Assembly (NCBI GenBank): GCA_944474755.1
Contig: OX104117.1
Location: 80,080,926 to 80,144,925 of the forward strand
DNA from: Limnoperna fortunei
Taxonomy: Eukaryota > Mollusca > Bivalvia > Mytilida > Modiolidae
Direction of reading: 5' to 3'
DNA length: 64,000 nucleotides
Positions 12,601 to 27,600 of this stretch are shown piece by piece (the first letter of the stretch is position 1; the number at the start of each line of letters is the position of its first letter). The notes under the pieces were generated by a model. It saw nothing but the letters and a program-made list of their open reading frames with translations. It had not been told where the DNA came from and searched no databases. The position numbers and the translations under genes were made by a program.

Positions 12601-15600
12601 AAATACATTCTGTATTAAATTTACATTCAAAAATAAATATAAAGAACAAAATTTGAACACAGATATAACATCTATGATTAGAAAGTTAAACAAAATCAAC
12701 ATTTTTTTTTCAGCCTGAGTTCAATGTCCTGACATACAGTATCTACGGACCTAATGATGCCTTCACATATTTTGATATAAATACAAGCAATGGATCAGTC
12801 ACATTAAAACAGTCATTGAGTGGGTTGGCTCAAACAAATTTTCAGGTAAGAAGTGAGTGGATTGGCTCACACCATTTTTCAGGTACACATTTCCAGGCAG
12901 TGAGTACCTTACCTTAAGCCAATTGCAGATGTGAAATACACCATAATGATTATAAGGTTGGAAATACAAAAGGCAGACTTAATTGATTGATCGAATATTT
13001 GAAGAAGATTTTTAAATGTTTATAACAGAAAACTTGCTTCTGGTAGGAAATACAGGAAATAATTTTTCAGATAGTTAACACACAAAACAACTTTTAAAGA
13101 AACACAACAATTTGGGAATACACAAAAAAATTTGAATGTATGTAATGCAACACAATGCCCATACACCTACAATGCCTTAAGAAGGAAATATCCACAAACT
13201 AATGTCCTGATAGTGAATACCTTAAATATACACAAACTAATGTCCTGATAGTGAATACCTTAAAAAAACTTAATCAATTAACAGTAAGGCGTGCTCAAAA
13301 CATTGTTTTATGTAGGAGTAGGGAAAAAAAAGTTATTTTCTACTAATCTTTGAACAGTTATAGGGTAACTAAGACAAATTTCTAATACATTTATCTTATT
13401 AACTATAAACTTTGTAAAATTCTTTTGTATCCAACATTTTATACAAAAACACAGAAACCTATTTGGTAGATCATTAGCTTACTTTTATGATTTTTTGTCA
13501 ACAGATTTTTGTCCGAGTTACAGACAACGGGTTACCTCCCTTGTCAGATACAGCAGTGTTTACTGTCACGGTTCAGCGAAATCTTCAACCACCTGTATTT
13601 AATCCTCTAACTTACACAGCAGTAATCCTTGAAAATCACCAAGTTGGTAATGGCATAGGTGTTACTGTCCAGGCCAGGGACACAGATATATCGGTAAGTG
13701 GTTTACAGGTGTTACTGTCCAGGCCAGGGACACAGATATATATCGGTAAGTGGCTTATAGGTGTTACTGTCCAGGCCAGGGACAGAGATATATATCGGTA
13801 AGTGGCTTATAGGTTTTATTATCTGTGTTAATGTATCGGTGCTTATTTTTAACCGAATTGTTTTTTGTTATAAAATTGTTTTCTTGGGGTTCTTGTGGTC
13901 TTTTGGGACTTAAAACATCTACACAACATTGGAATAATTACAGGAATTATCCTTTCATTGACCTTTATTGGCACAGCTACTAAATTCCTGACAAGAACAC
14001 AAACTTTAACATACAGAGCCATTTCTTTTTCTTCATAAACTGTTACAATATTTTTTCAACAACGTGCAATTCTGGCAATTGCTAAAGTTTAAGGTTTTTT
14101 TTTATGTCCCGCAAACTAAAGTCTGGAACATATACATTTTCATTCTGTAAGTTCCTTTGTTTCTCTATTCGTTTGTTTGTCCATGCCATCACAGGTTTAT
14201 CTTTGCATTGAAGCATTTTTTTCTTTTAGTAAGACTTATTGAAATTTGGAACACAGTTGCAATCTTCGCTGTCAAAACTCTAAAAATTTCCCTCTTGAGT
14301 TAACTTAGTCATATTTATTTCAGTATTAAGTAGAATCTTAACTTTTTTAATTCTTTCCTGCTTTTATAAAAATAATTTCTTCATTATTGTAGAGTCCAAA
14401 CAATGTTGTCACCTACACAGCCACTGGAGATAACCGTGCTACAACTTATTTTGCCATTAACAGTCAGACGGGAGTTGTTTCTGTCCAGCGGCCATTATAT
14501 GAAGACACTAATTCTGCTGACTACACAGTAAGTTATTTTTAGACTGAGGATATATCATCAATAGTAAATTTCATGATTCAGCAATCTATGATATATAAGT
14601 GTTACTGTTATTTCTACCTATATGGTTCTTCTGCAATGGCTGTCCCAGAAAATTTGTGACTATGAAATTTAAGGAATTAATATTTAATCGATCATCTTTT
14701 GTCCTTGTAAATAATAACGATACATTGTTTTTGGGATCTAGATATAACAATTTCGTTTTCAAAAGATAACAATATCTTTATAAAATGTATTGAGATCATG
14801 ATATAACAGTTTAAAAAAAAAATTTCATCTTATTTCTCATATCCTCTTACAACTTCCGTACTATTTCTTGTAACAAAAAGAGTTGTATATCAACAAAGTT
14901 TTTTATTTGGTTGGGTACTACAACAGTACTCTGTTTTAATATTACATTGTTTATGTTGTAGTTAACAGTAAGAGCTCAAGATGGAGGAGCATTGCCATTA
15001 CTGTCTAGTAATGTTGCTACGGTAACCATCAAAGTAAACAGAAATAACTTTGCACCAGTTTTCCAGAACTTACCAACTGTTGTATCTGTCCCACGTAATT
15101 CTGGGGTCAACTTCCTTGTTTTAGATGTCAACGCTACTGATGCTGATACCGTGGTTAGTATTTTTGTCAACCATTGGAACATAAGATATAGAAATGCATG
15201 GTACCTGCCTGTTGGTTAGGAGTATTGTCACTCTGGGACATAAGATATAGAAATGCTTGGTACCTGCCGGTTGGTTAGGAGTATTGTCACTCTGGGACAT
15301 AAGATATAGAAAAGCTTGGTACCTGCCTGCTGGTTAGGAGTATTGACACTCTTGCATTGTTGATTATCCATAGATACAAAAAAAACCCCACACCATTGTT
15401 TAAAGAGGTATTAAATAATCAGAAGTTGATGCATGACTTTAAAAAATTGAGAAATTCATATGTAAGGATTTTATTATTGATGTGTCCTCAAAGATTGTAA
15501 TAAAGTTTTCACATGGGCTTGAATTGTTTTTCACTTTAAAACAATATTCAAACAATAGGATAATCAGAAATCTGTACCTCTTCTTAATGTTTACTTTCAG

Positions 15601-18600
15601 AATCCATTCAATGTAATTGAGTATGCCATTGTTGGAGGAGTTGGATCCAGTGAGTTTACAATTAACCCTACAACAGGTGAAATCAGGATTGCCAGCACGA
15701 TGACTAGTTCTCGCTATGAGGTGTGTACAGTTATCTTTTAAAGATTTACCTGTTACAATATCCGAAGATGGTTTTAGTATTACAAGTGGCATTGAAGATT
15801 TGGGGATTACATTTTGCTACAATGTGTCTATTACAATATGCTTAAGATATTAATTTGTTACCATATGTGTAAAAAATGTTTTCTACTTGTCAGTATGGTT
15901 ATAAATACCTAATATCCTTTGGCCTAGGCAAGTCACTTTATATTTTACATTTTAAGCTGACTGTCATGGCTACAGATTCTGTTGGAACTACTGGTATGAG
16001 ACGTAAATCTACGTATGCTATTTTGACCTTGAATGTTGATAGCAACCTTAATGATCCAGTCTTAACTGCACCAGGACAAGGGACAGGCTTTCAAGCTACT
16101 GTTTCCATCAGAGAGGACATTGGTTTTGATTATACTGTATATGATGCCGATGCCACGGATAGTGATCTAACAGTATGTTTTAACATGTCTATTAACATAT
16201 TTTGTTTACTTTTGTTTTAGTTAAATTGTGTCAAGCAATATTAGGTGGTGTGCAATAAAAATTGTGTCAAGCAATATTAGGTGGTGTGCAATAATATTGT
16301 GTCAAGCAATTGTAGATTTTGTGCAATAAAAATTGTGTCAAGCAATAGTAGATTGTGTGCAATCAAAATTGTGTTAAGCAATACTAAGTGGTGTGCAATA
16401 ATATTGTGTCAAGTGATTATAAACAAAATATATTTATTCTATTTTCTCAAATAAAACATTGAGACAGTCATTATGATATTGATTTTTTTCTTGTTAATTT
16501 TAGACCCCTTACAACAAGCTGACCTTTTCATTAACTGGACAAGTAGTTGCTACAAACTACTTCTCTATAAACCCAGACACTGGTGTAATAGGCCTGAAGA
16601 CATCTTTACTGGGCCAGACTCTGTCACAATATATTGTAAGTAGACCTAGACACAAGTTTTGTATGACTTAAGACATCTTTACTACATGTGTTAGTTTATT
16701 TTGTGTCCATTCAATATACCTTATAAGTGTTTTTTTGCAGTTATTTTATTTTTGCAATGTTCACAGTTAACGTTGGAATACAAAAAAAAAACAAAACAAA
16801 AACGTGCATCATATTAGGAAAATACAATAGAGTTATTCATTATAATTAAGGACCAAGAAAATTGAACTACGTCAAAATAAACTCACACTACTTTTAAACA
16901 AAAACACTAAATTTTCCCCACATTTAAAAAAAAAAACCACTTACAGGATATATTTTTTGTATTATATTTTGCTATTCCTGAACAACAGTCATTTGTGGGA
17001 AAAAGTTGAAAAAAAATTGGTAAAAATGAGTGAAGAGGGTTAGGGATTAGAAATACGGAATTTGACAAAACGGAACAAATTATGTGCATTATTAATAATT
17101 TTCACAGTATAGCAAAGTAGTAAAAATATAAAAACTCTTTTGAGCCATTTTCATGTGACTCCTTTAATATGATAGATATCTCAGTGATAATAAAAAATAG
17201 CCTTCATTTTTAAATTTGTTTAGTAATCTATAGTTCTTTTTTTCTCAGACAACCCTGATAGTCCAAGATGGTGGAGATCCACCTAGGAAAGCTGCCAATA
17301 CAGGAACTGTCACAATTAATGTCATAAGGAACAATAACGCCCCCCAGTGGGAGAGCACTTATTCACAGAGTATTGCAGAAACACTTGGTGTCAATTCTAA
17401 TGTCATTGCTGTCAAGGCAAACGATGCAGATCCAGTCTTTAATGTTGTGAAATATGAGATAATTGGAGATGACAAATCTGGCACTTATTTCAGTATTGAT
17501 GAAAACAGTGGACAGATCAGAGTGAAAGCCTCCCTGTCCGGTATTAATGAAGAAATCTTTTATGTAAGTAATATTTACGTGTAACATTATATTGGTCAAA
17601 TATTGGCTCGGTACTTTTGGTTGGGACTGTGCTTGGTCCAGTGGCTTGATCTATACTGTTAATTTATGGGATGGATACACATTTTGTTCTTTTAGAATTA
17701 ACACATTTTTTGACACAGACCCAAAACCTTCTTCCAACAAATTACCATTTGCCATTCATTAATGCATTTGCTTTGCAACCCGGCCATTTCAGACTTTTCT
17801 ATTTTTATATAAACCATACTTAATCAGCCAGTTCCATGTTTTTATAATATTCATTATGAATCCTTTTTTCTTTTAGTTTTTTGTACATTCCATATAATTT
17901 TAACAATGTTTTTGATACACAGGTCCGAGTTAGAGCATATGATAATGGCACACCTGCGAAGGCAAACATCACCGTGGTTACTATTAATGTCAACAGAAAT
18001 TTGCAATCACCTGTATTTGCTAATCCCACTGTCATATCATTGAGGGTTCCTGAGACAAAAGAACTGGGTGTTCCTATTATAAGGGTCACAGCTACAGATA
18101 CTGATACTCAGGTAAGATGTCTGCTAGGGAGAGCTAGGACTGGTTGGTTCTGAGTAGGGATATTGTATATATTATATAAGAATGGGTGACATGTCTTACT
18201 GATGACAGTCTATTCACTAATTCCTCCTGCTGCATTGAGGATTAGGGCTTGGACAGGTAGGTTCTGAGTAGGGATAATGTATAAGAGTGGGTGACACTTG
18301 TTAGTGTTATCAGTTAGCCCATTCTTTACTTACCATGGAGCATTGAGGATTAGAGCTATGACTGGTTGGTTCTGAGTAAGGATAAAGTACAAGAGTTTGA
18401 GACATGTCTTACTGTTGATAGTACTCCATGTAGTACTTAGCATGCAACATTACGGTTTAGAGCTATGACTGGTTGGTTCTGAGTAAAGATAAAGTAAAAG
18501 AGTTTGAGACATGTCTTACTGTTGATAGTACTCCATGTAGTACTTAGCATGCAACATTACGGTTTAGAGCTATGACTGGTTGGTTCTGAGTAATAATAAT

Positions 18601-21600
18601 GTATGCTTACTCATAATATTGAAGTTTTATCAAGATAAGCTGAATTTTGCATGCTTATTATTATAAAATTATTATTATCCATAAAAAAATGATATCACAA
18701 AAACAAAAGTATTCACATTTTTGTTCTTCACATCTCTCATGAAATCAGATACTGCAGCATCAGGGGACATTTGGCTACATGTAGCAATCTTGCCCTTGTC
18801 AATATCTACAAGATATTTTTCTCGTAACATTAAATTTCTTGTAATATATCCATTAAAAATAGATTAGATTACACCTTATTGTGTTAAAAAATAGCTCAGG
18901 TCAAGAGCAAAGTTTTTACATTGTAAATTACAGACTTACCAAATATAATTAAATATGATGTATATTTCAAGGGTTAATAGGAGCTGGGTAAAGTACAAAT
19001 TGCTGCAATACTATGATTTATTAAGTATTTTACCACAATGAAACTGTCAGACTAATTTGGTTGTAAAGTAAATATTTATTATACCCCCCGCTTGAAAAGC
19101 AGGGGGTATATAGTGTTCATGGTGTCCGTCCGTCCGTCCGTAGGTCCTTCCGTCCGTCCGTCGGTCGCGCCATCCGTCCGTCCGTTACACTTTCTATTAT
19201 TTGCAACTCCTCCTACACCACTGAAAGGAATTTGATGAAACTTACACAGAATCTTTGTCTCATAGTGCCATTGTGCAGGAGATATTTAACATTTTGATCG
19301 GAATGATATTTGGGGTTTCCCATAGAAAAACATGGACTTTGTCATTGACCTAAGTGGGTCCCTATCTCTTATGTGCAACTCCTCCTACACCACTGAATGG
19401 AATTTAATGAAACTTACACAGAATACTTGTCACATAGTGCCATTGTGCAGGAGATATTAAACATTTTGATCGGATCGATATTTGGGGTTTCCCATAGAAA
19501 AACATGGACATTGTCATTGACCTAAGGGGTCCTCATGTCTTATGTGCAACTCCTCCTACACCACTGAATGGAATTTGTTGAAACTTACACAGAATGCTTG
19601 TCACATAGTGCCATTGTGCAGGAGATATTTATTATTTTGATCGGAATTATATTTGGGGTTTCCCATAGAACAACACGGACTGTCATTGACATAAGGGGAT
19701 ACCCATTTCTTATGTGCGACTCCTCCTACACCTCTAAATGGAATTTGATGAAACTTACACAGAATGTTGTCACATATTGCCATTGTGCACTAGATATATA
19801 ACATTTCGATTGGAATGATATTTGGGGTTTCCCATAGAAAAACATGGACTTTGTCATGGACATAAGGGATACCTATCTCTTATGTGCAACTCATTCCTAC
19901 ACCACTGAATGGAATTTGTTGAAACTTACACAGAATCCATGTCACATAGTGCCATTGTGCAGGAGATATTTAACATTTTGATCGGAATGATATTTGGGGT
20001 TTCCCATAGAAAAACATGGAGTTTGTAATGGACATAATGGGATACCCATCTTTTATTTGCAATTCCTCCTACACCACTGAATGGAATTTGTTGAAACTTA
20101 TACAGAATCTTGGTCACATATTGCCATTGTGCATTGGATATTAAACATTTTGATCAGAATATTATTGGAGGTTTGCCATAGACAAAACATGGACTTTGTC
20201 ATTGACATAGGGGATGCCATTCTTGGGGGGATTGGGGAGGGTTACATGTATTATCTGCAATTTCGCCTTCACGTTTAACTAGATAAAGTTTCAATTTCAT
20301 AATTAAGAACACCTGAATTTTCAAAGTAATTGTGAAGCGGGGGGTATCAATGGTGAGCATTGCTCACAGGTGTTTTTACTCTAGTTTACTATTATTTTTT
20401 TTATTATTATTTTCAGGCTCCATACAACCAAGTTAGATACAGACGTTTTGGTTCTCCAAAGCTTTTAGAGTACTTTGGACTAAATACAGAAACTGGTGAC
20501 ATTTATGTCTCAAAATCACTGCAGCTGGACAACTCGACTGATTTTCAGGTATTCTACTTATTATATAAATTCTTATACATCAATTTCTTGATATACTCTC
20601 TCTTTTTTGAAGGAGGTGACAATTGTAATGCTGATCACATGATTTTGTGAAACTTTACGGCACTTTCAGTTAAAAAAACTTGTAAGACATTTAGTTTATT
20701 TTGATATTGAATGATCTTTTCCCCAAATACCTTTGTATTGAATTATTCGTACATGTACTGTTTGAAGTTTTAAATTCTCTTCGTTTGTTATGAAACATGT
20801 GTATGAAAATGTCCTCTAAATATAATCATGTGACACTAAATCATTTGATAGGGTTTCATCTAACTACCTATTGTAAAAACAATATATTGTACATCAGAAT
20901 AAGAAGGCTAATTTGAATTTGAACTATAAAAATTATCATGGCTTCTTTAAAGAAGTTCATTAAAGTGGGGAATAATGTAATTTCTGGCCAGATTTCATAG
21001 AGTGAAAATCCAGGTTATAATATGGTGAATGTCCAGCGGGAGGGCGGGGTGAGGCGGGGAAAAAATTTTCATAACAGTTTTCTCAACAACTACTAATCAC
21101 ATTCTCTTGAAATTTGGTATGCAGCATCAGCATGGCCTCCCATAATGTGAGATCCGATTTCAGGTCTGTTGCGCTGACCTACTTCCTGTTTAACGAAATC
21201 AGGCCATTTCTGTCTTTGAAAGATTTTGTATGAAAATAATACACTGAACCTTACAAAAGTAATTGACAAGTAGTTTTTTTGTGTGTTTTTGTAGATGCTT
21301 GTACAAGCTTATGACTTAGGAACTCCTAGTAGAACATCTTCAAACAATGCCACAGTAAACATACAGGTTTATCGTAACAAATTCACTCCTACCCCAACAC
21401 AAGCAATATTTCTTGTTCAAGTGGAGGAGATTCGACCAATCGGAAACGAGGTCCAGACAGTCACATTTAATGATGCTGATACTGATGTGAGTATATTAGA
21501 AAAACATTAAAAACAAAATTAACTTCATTACTATTCAGATTTCAATTATACATTTCTGTAACAAACATTTTGACTTTAACATTTCCATTTCGATTTGCAC

Positions 21601-24600
21601 TTACATTCTTGCTAGGGGAACAGTTTATTCATCAAACATACAAACTTCCACAAAAGAAATAAATGTTTTTTGTGTTTTGTTGTCTGTGTTCCTGACTATT
21701 CTTATAATTTCTTCAATGAACCTCTTATAAAAGATTTTTTCTCGTTGTTTTTTTTTCTGTATACAAACCATGTTCTATCTATGATATACATGTACAGGAC
21801 AGAACTTTTTGTGCCTAAATTTAACAGGTTTTTGTAACTCTTTTTTTAGTTGCAATATTTTTTCTGCTGTTTAGGTTCCTTTTGGAGATTTGATTCTCTC
21901 CGTTATTGGGGATGGCAGTGTAGAAAACTACTTCCAGTTCTCTCAGATTATTGATGGCAGTGGAAATGAGGCGGCACGAGTCACAGTGAAAACGGACTTG
22001 ACTTTGGCACCAGATGATACATATACAGTAAGCAGACATCTTTAGTGTAGAACATACTTATAACAACTATTCAAGCAAGGAAATTTTGTCGATATGAGTT
22101 ACACATCAGTTCAAAATTGAATGCCATAATATAGCTAGAAGTTGAGGAAAGTGGCACAAATCACTCATCAAACCTACGAATAATATGTTTTCAGACATTT
22201 TTTGTGCAGAACAGGAAATAAGTCTTATTTTGACAATAAAAAAATTATGATGCCACATATTAAACATGTGCTGTTTATTTATCATTACTTATCAACAGCA
22301 GAAATATATGTTTGATTTCATTGAGCACATTTTAGTTCCTTGTGAAATTTATTGTGTATTATATTTGCATTTTAATGAAGTATTTTGATGTTTGTTTATC
22401 TCTCCGTCTGTTGTTTATTTGTTCATTTTAATCAGAGGGACAGATCAGGATTTTGTCTTCATGTTGTACTTGACACAATATATTTACATTCAGTTTATTC
22501 TTTATTAGATGAGGGTTCAAGCTAAAGATGGAGGATCACCACCTTTGTCAGGATCAGCTGTGATTGTCATCACTATTAATAGAAATTTGAAACGCCCTGT
22601 TTTTTCACCAACTGTATACACGAAAACTATTAGTGAATTGTTTGATCTTGGTACAGTTATACTCAAACTCAATGCCACTGATGCTGATAGAAAGGTAAGC
22701 TTGCTAACATATGGTAATTTTCTGGCTGTTGCAAAGACATGTGTTTTGCAACCCTGCCATTACAGATTGTTGTGATTTTTAGTTCGTTTGATTCCAAATG
22801 TCTCTATTGGAAACTTGTACATGAAAGTTGAATAAACTTTGTCATTTTTTGTATACTAATTAAAACAGTAGGAAAGTTGTTAGACATTGGTATGGTTATA
22901 TTGTCATGTAATTGTTGCTGATTAGAAAAGAATTGAAACACTCTTTACACAGAAATAGTTTACCATATCTAAATAAACAGAATGACAATGACCTATTTGT
23001 GAAGAGTTTTCCATAAAAGATTTTGTGTTTAATTTTTATGTGAAAATTGTGTAATTTTATTTCATTCCCCTGTATCCCCAAATATATTACATGGTACTTT
23101 TATTTTGTTTTAAGGCACCACATAATACTGTCAGATACTTCATCAGTTCTGGAGCAATCAGTCAGGAAGCCAGTAACTTCTTCCTGGTGGATTACACGAC
23201 AGGAGAAGTCAGGTTGCGGCAGTCACTGATGAACGACCCCAACAAACAATTGTCATATAATGTAAGTCGTTTTTATCTTTCTACTGTTCCTTTATATTAT
23301 TATAGGATTAAACACTGGGTTTTAGGAAATTATCAATGTGTAAACTCCGGCGACTCACTCACAAACTAAATAAAGTCCAAAGGACTTTATGTCAAGTTTG
23401 TGAGGGAGTCGCTGGAGTTTACACATTGATAATTTCCTAAAACACAGTGTTTAATCCTTTTAATTCTGTGAAATAACCGTTGCGATTTTTAAAACAGCAA
23501 AAACAGTTACAGAAACCCATCTAGACCTCAAAACGTATCTATGCCGGAAAGCGTAGGGATATGCAAAACATAGTACCAAAGGAATTGCGGTTCTGTAGAA
23601 TATTGATAGGAAAAAAACAAAATGAAATGTATTTATATTATATTTTATTTGAAATCTCAATCGATTAAATTAGAAATCATTGGGGCAGAGAAAACATTGT
23701 TCCCTCTCCATGACGATATACGCTAGGAGGACGCCATCTTGTATACATTGGATACTGAAAGTAGTCCGCTCAGAGGAAATATCGATATATAAATTATCTT
23801 AGAAGACGCCATTTATGTGTTTTTATCCAATCATAGCACTTAATATAAATAAATTACAGCATGAATAGAATTATAGATTCTTATTTTGTTTTTCTTAATA
23901 AAATGACAACTTATATGTTGACTACTTAAAAAATACACAAATTTATGTGCAGCTAAAAATATACCAATCTATCATTCAAGAGTATAACAAAATAAATCCT
24001 ACATTTTAAAGAGTAGTAATAGTCAATAAACCTATTTGTCCTTGACCTTGAATCCTGATTTCTTAGTAATAGCTGTCTTAATAGAAGACAACTTTGTTAA
24101 ATATGTCTATTTACCAGCATAAGGTCACGAGGCTAATTAAAACTAGTCCTGTATTGTGTGGGTAGATTAAGACAATTAGATTAACAATATGGTTGATCTC
24201 AATTTGTTAAACCATGCATCCCTCATGTATTTGTGAATTTTAATCAGGATTCCCAGGAAAAAAACCCAAACAAGCAGTCCAACAGCTACAGTGACAGTTA
24301 AGATCTTATGCTTTATATTGATACAAAATTGTGAAAGAGTAAGTTATTTTACATTATGACCATCAAGCTGTATTTTCTATAAATTTATAGTTTGATGTTG
24401 AGGCCAAAGATGAAGGTACACCAGTAGCTCTAACCGGAAGTAACACAGCACAAGTACAGATAACTGTGAATAGAAATCGTAACCCGCCTGTGATCTCTAA
24501 CCTTGATAACACCATTACTATAAACCATAATGCTACAGGCCAGATATATGACGTTAATGCTGATGACGCAGACACTGCCGTAAGTGGGCCAGGATATTTC

Positions 24601-27600
24601 TTAAAAGTATAGATTTCTGGGATCGGTGCAGTAAGAGATTTAAAAAATGAAAATATTTTGTTTTTGTCAGTTAAAAATGGTTTCTGTTGGTTGAAAAGAA
24701 CCCTATTTCTCCTATAAACTCCTGGTGAAAACAAATTGTACTCTTCCTTCAAAGAATAAAAAAAAAACCTGTTGAAACAAGACAAAAATATTTGTCATAC
24801 CATAGTACATCTCTAGTTTCATTTGTTCATAAAAAAGACATTTTTGATCTGCAATTTAAGAAATATGAAACTCTTTAACTCAGTACTTTTATATAAAATC
24901 CTTCGTTTTAAATCATATTTGAGTTCTCATGTAATTTCAGACACCCTTCAACACCATAACGTTTGACATCACAGGCGACGATGCAGCTCGTACATTATTC
25001 AGCATAGATCCATCAACTGGGGTTATCGCTCTAACTACAAGTATTTTCACATTTACAACAACTGAGTACAAGGTAAGACTATATCACTCTCTGGCACAGA
25101 GAACTTATCTGATTCCCAGATATTACCACTGCCACACGTCAACAACCATTTACTGTGGGACTACATTTGTTGTCTGCCCGTGATGTTTGCAAACAGAGAC
25201 CAATATTTGTAACAACAAATATTAAATAAGATCATATTTATTTTGATATAGTATATACATGTATATACACCTTTGATACAGTTTTACATAAAAAGTACTG
25301 TGTTTGTACCGAAACTTATTCACTATTTGAGATATCTCTCGTGGCATCAACCAGTGGTGTGGCAGAAGTGATTGTGGTTGCCATAGGATACCCAGATTGA
25401 GACTATATGACCTACTATACACTAAGTTCGCTGTAGATTTTTGTTTAAATGCATGAAATTTTATGGTTTTTAAAGTTCATATTTAAAAAATCACTGTAAC
25501 TAAGTCAGAGCTTTTTAACCTCACAGACTTTGAAAACAGTCATTTTATAGGATATTACAGTAAAAATATTTATATTATTGGTTTGTATTGATCAATAATC
25601 ATCAACAACATCTTTTATTGAAAATTCTTTTTTAAAGATGTTAATTTAGAAATAAAATCATCAATTGTCTTTGTCGTAGATAAGAGTAAGAGCCAGAGAT
25701 GGAGGAGTTCCACGCCTCGAGGATGTCAAAATTTTGACTGTTATTGTCAAGAGAAACTTTAATGTACCAGTGTTTAGTCAGCCATCCTATGCTGCTACTG
25801 TCAGGGAAGATGCTACCATTGGATTTTCAATTCTTCAAGTGGCCGCCTTCGATGCAGATTCTGCTGTAAGTATTTTGTTCATTATTTTTTCTGTACAGTA
25901 CATGTTTGGCACCATTTAGGTTGGGATATAATTTTAAGGGTAGGAGTCTAGCACACCTTTTTAAAGATTTTGTTTGTGCCTTACATGACACATACAATAT
26001 TTTTTTTAAATCAACAAACTGCATTTCAGGAAAATTAAGAGAGCTCATGAAGGGAGAATTAAGAGAGCTCATGAAGGGAGAATTAAAAGGCTCATGATAT
26101 ACATATTTTTTTATTTCCTTATTAAAGTAACTCAACTCTTTGCTCATTGTTTGTTTCAAATTAAAGGCCAACATAATTTGTTAATTTCCTAAGACTGAAT
26201 GTTTTACAAAGAATAACTTATTTGTGTTTTTATGCATTAGAAATGTCTTATATACATTAACATGTTAGTATTTTTCTTCACATTATGATAATTGGGGAAG
26301 GGTGTGCTCAACTCCAGTCTTAACTGACAATGGTTGCCAGTTTTCCTACAGAAGGTTGAGGGTCTTCTCCAGGTACTGCGGCTTCCTCCCCCCAAAACTG
26401 AACACCATGACATAGCTGAAAAATTGCTGAAAGTGGCATTAAACGCCAGTCAAACAGACAAAATCAAATTATATTTAAACATATATTAGTTAATTTGTAG
26501 CTTTATAAGGGTTGTTTATAGAAAAATAAAATCGGGGCTCTCATCTACTACGTATCGGGGCTCTCACCTACTCCATATCGGGGCTCTCACCTACTCCATA
26601 TCGGGGCTCTCCCTACTCCGTATCGGGGCTCTCCCTACTCCGGGTACTCCATCTTCCTCTGTCATAAAAATTGGGTTGCTATGATATAGCAAAAAAATTG
26701 CTGAAAGGGACATAAAACAGCATTGAACAAAAAAAAGCAATTGGAACTGTAGCATCTCTGTTAAGTTAACAGTTTGTAATGAATATTTAGATCAAGGAAA
26801 GGTACTGAAACACAACTGTTCAGCCAAAAACATCTACTATCCTTATTACAATGATTGAACTAAATATCTATCCTATTATCTCAGTTAAAAGTAGACATTA
26901 GAAAGGCTTAGATTAACACTGATGTAATCTATTCCATTACTTTATCTCTTGTTGCAGTCCCCGTTAGATTAACACTGATGTAATCTATTCCATTACTTTA
27001 TCTCATGTTGCAGTCCCTGTTAGATTAACACTGATGTAATCTATTCCATTACTTTATCTCTTGTTGCAGTCCCTGTTAGATTAACACTGATGTAATCTAT
27101 TCCATTACTTTATCTCTTGTTGCAGTCCCCGTTAGATTAACACTGATGTAATCTATTCCATTACTTTATCTCTTGTTGCAGTCCCCGTTAGATTAACACT
27201 GATGTAATCTATTCCATTACTTTATCTCTTGTTGCAGTCCCCGTTAGATTAACACTGATGTAAACTATTCCATTACTTTATCTCTTGTTGCAGTCCCCGT
27301 TAGATTAACACTGATGTAAACTATTCCATTACTTAATCTCTTGTTGCAGTCCCCGTTCAACTTCGTGAGGTACTACATAGATGGAGGATCAGTCAGATTT
27401 TTGATGGACCCGACGACAGGAGTGGTCACAGTGCGACGAACCTTAACAGGAGAAACTCAAAACAATTTTGTTGTAAGTTGATAATATGCAAATCCACAAG
27501 TTTTTGCCTTCTTATGCAACATTTGACAAATTAGTAGAAAGGTAATGAAATTACAAATGTAGAATTACTGTATTTAAATTTTGTGATTTTCAACTAAAAT

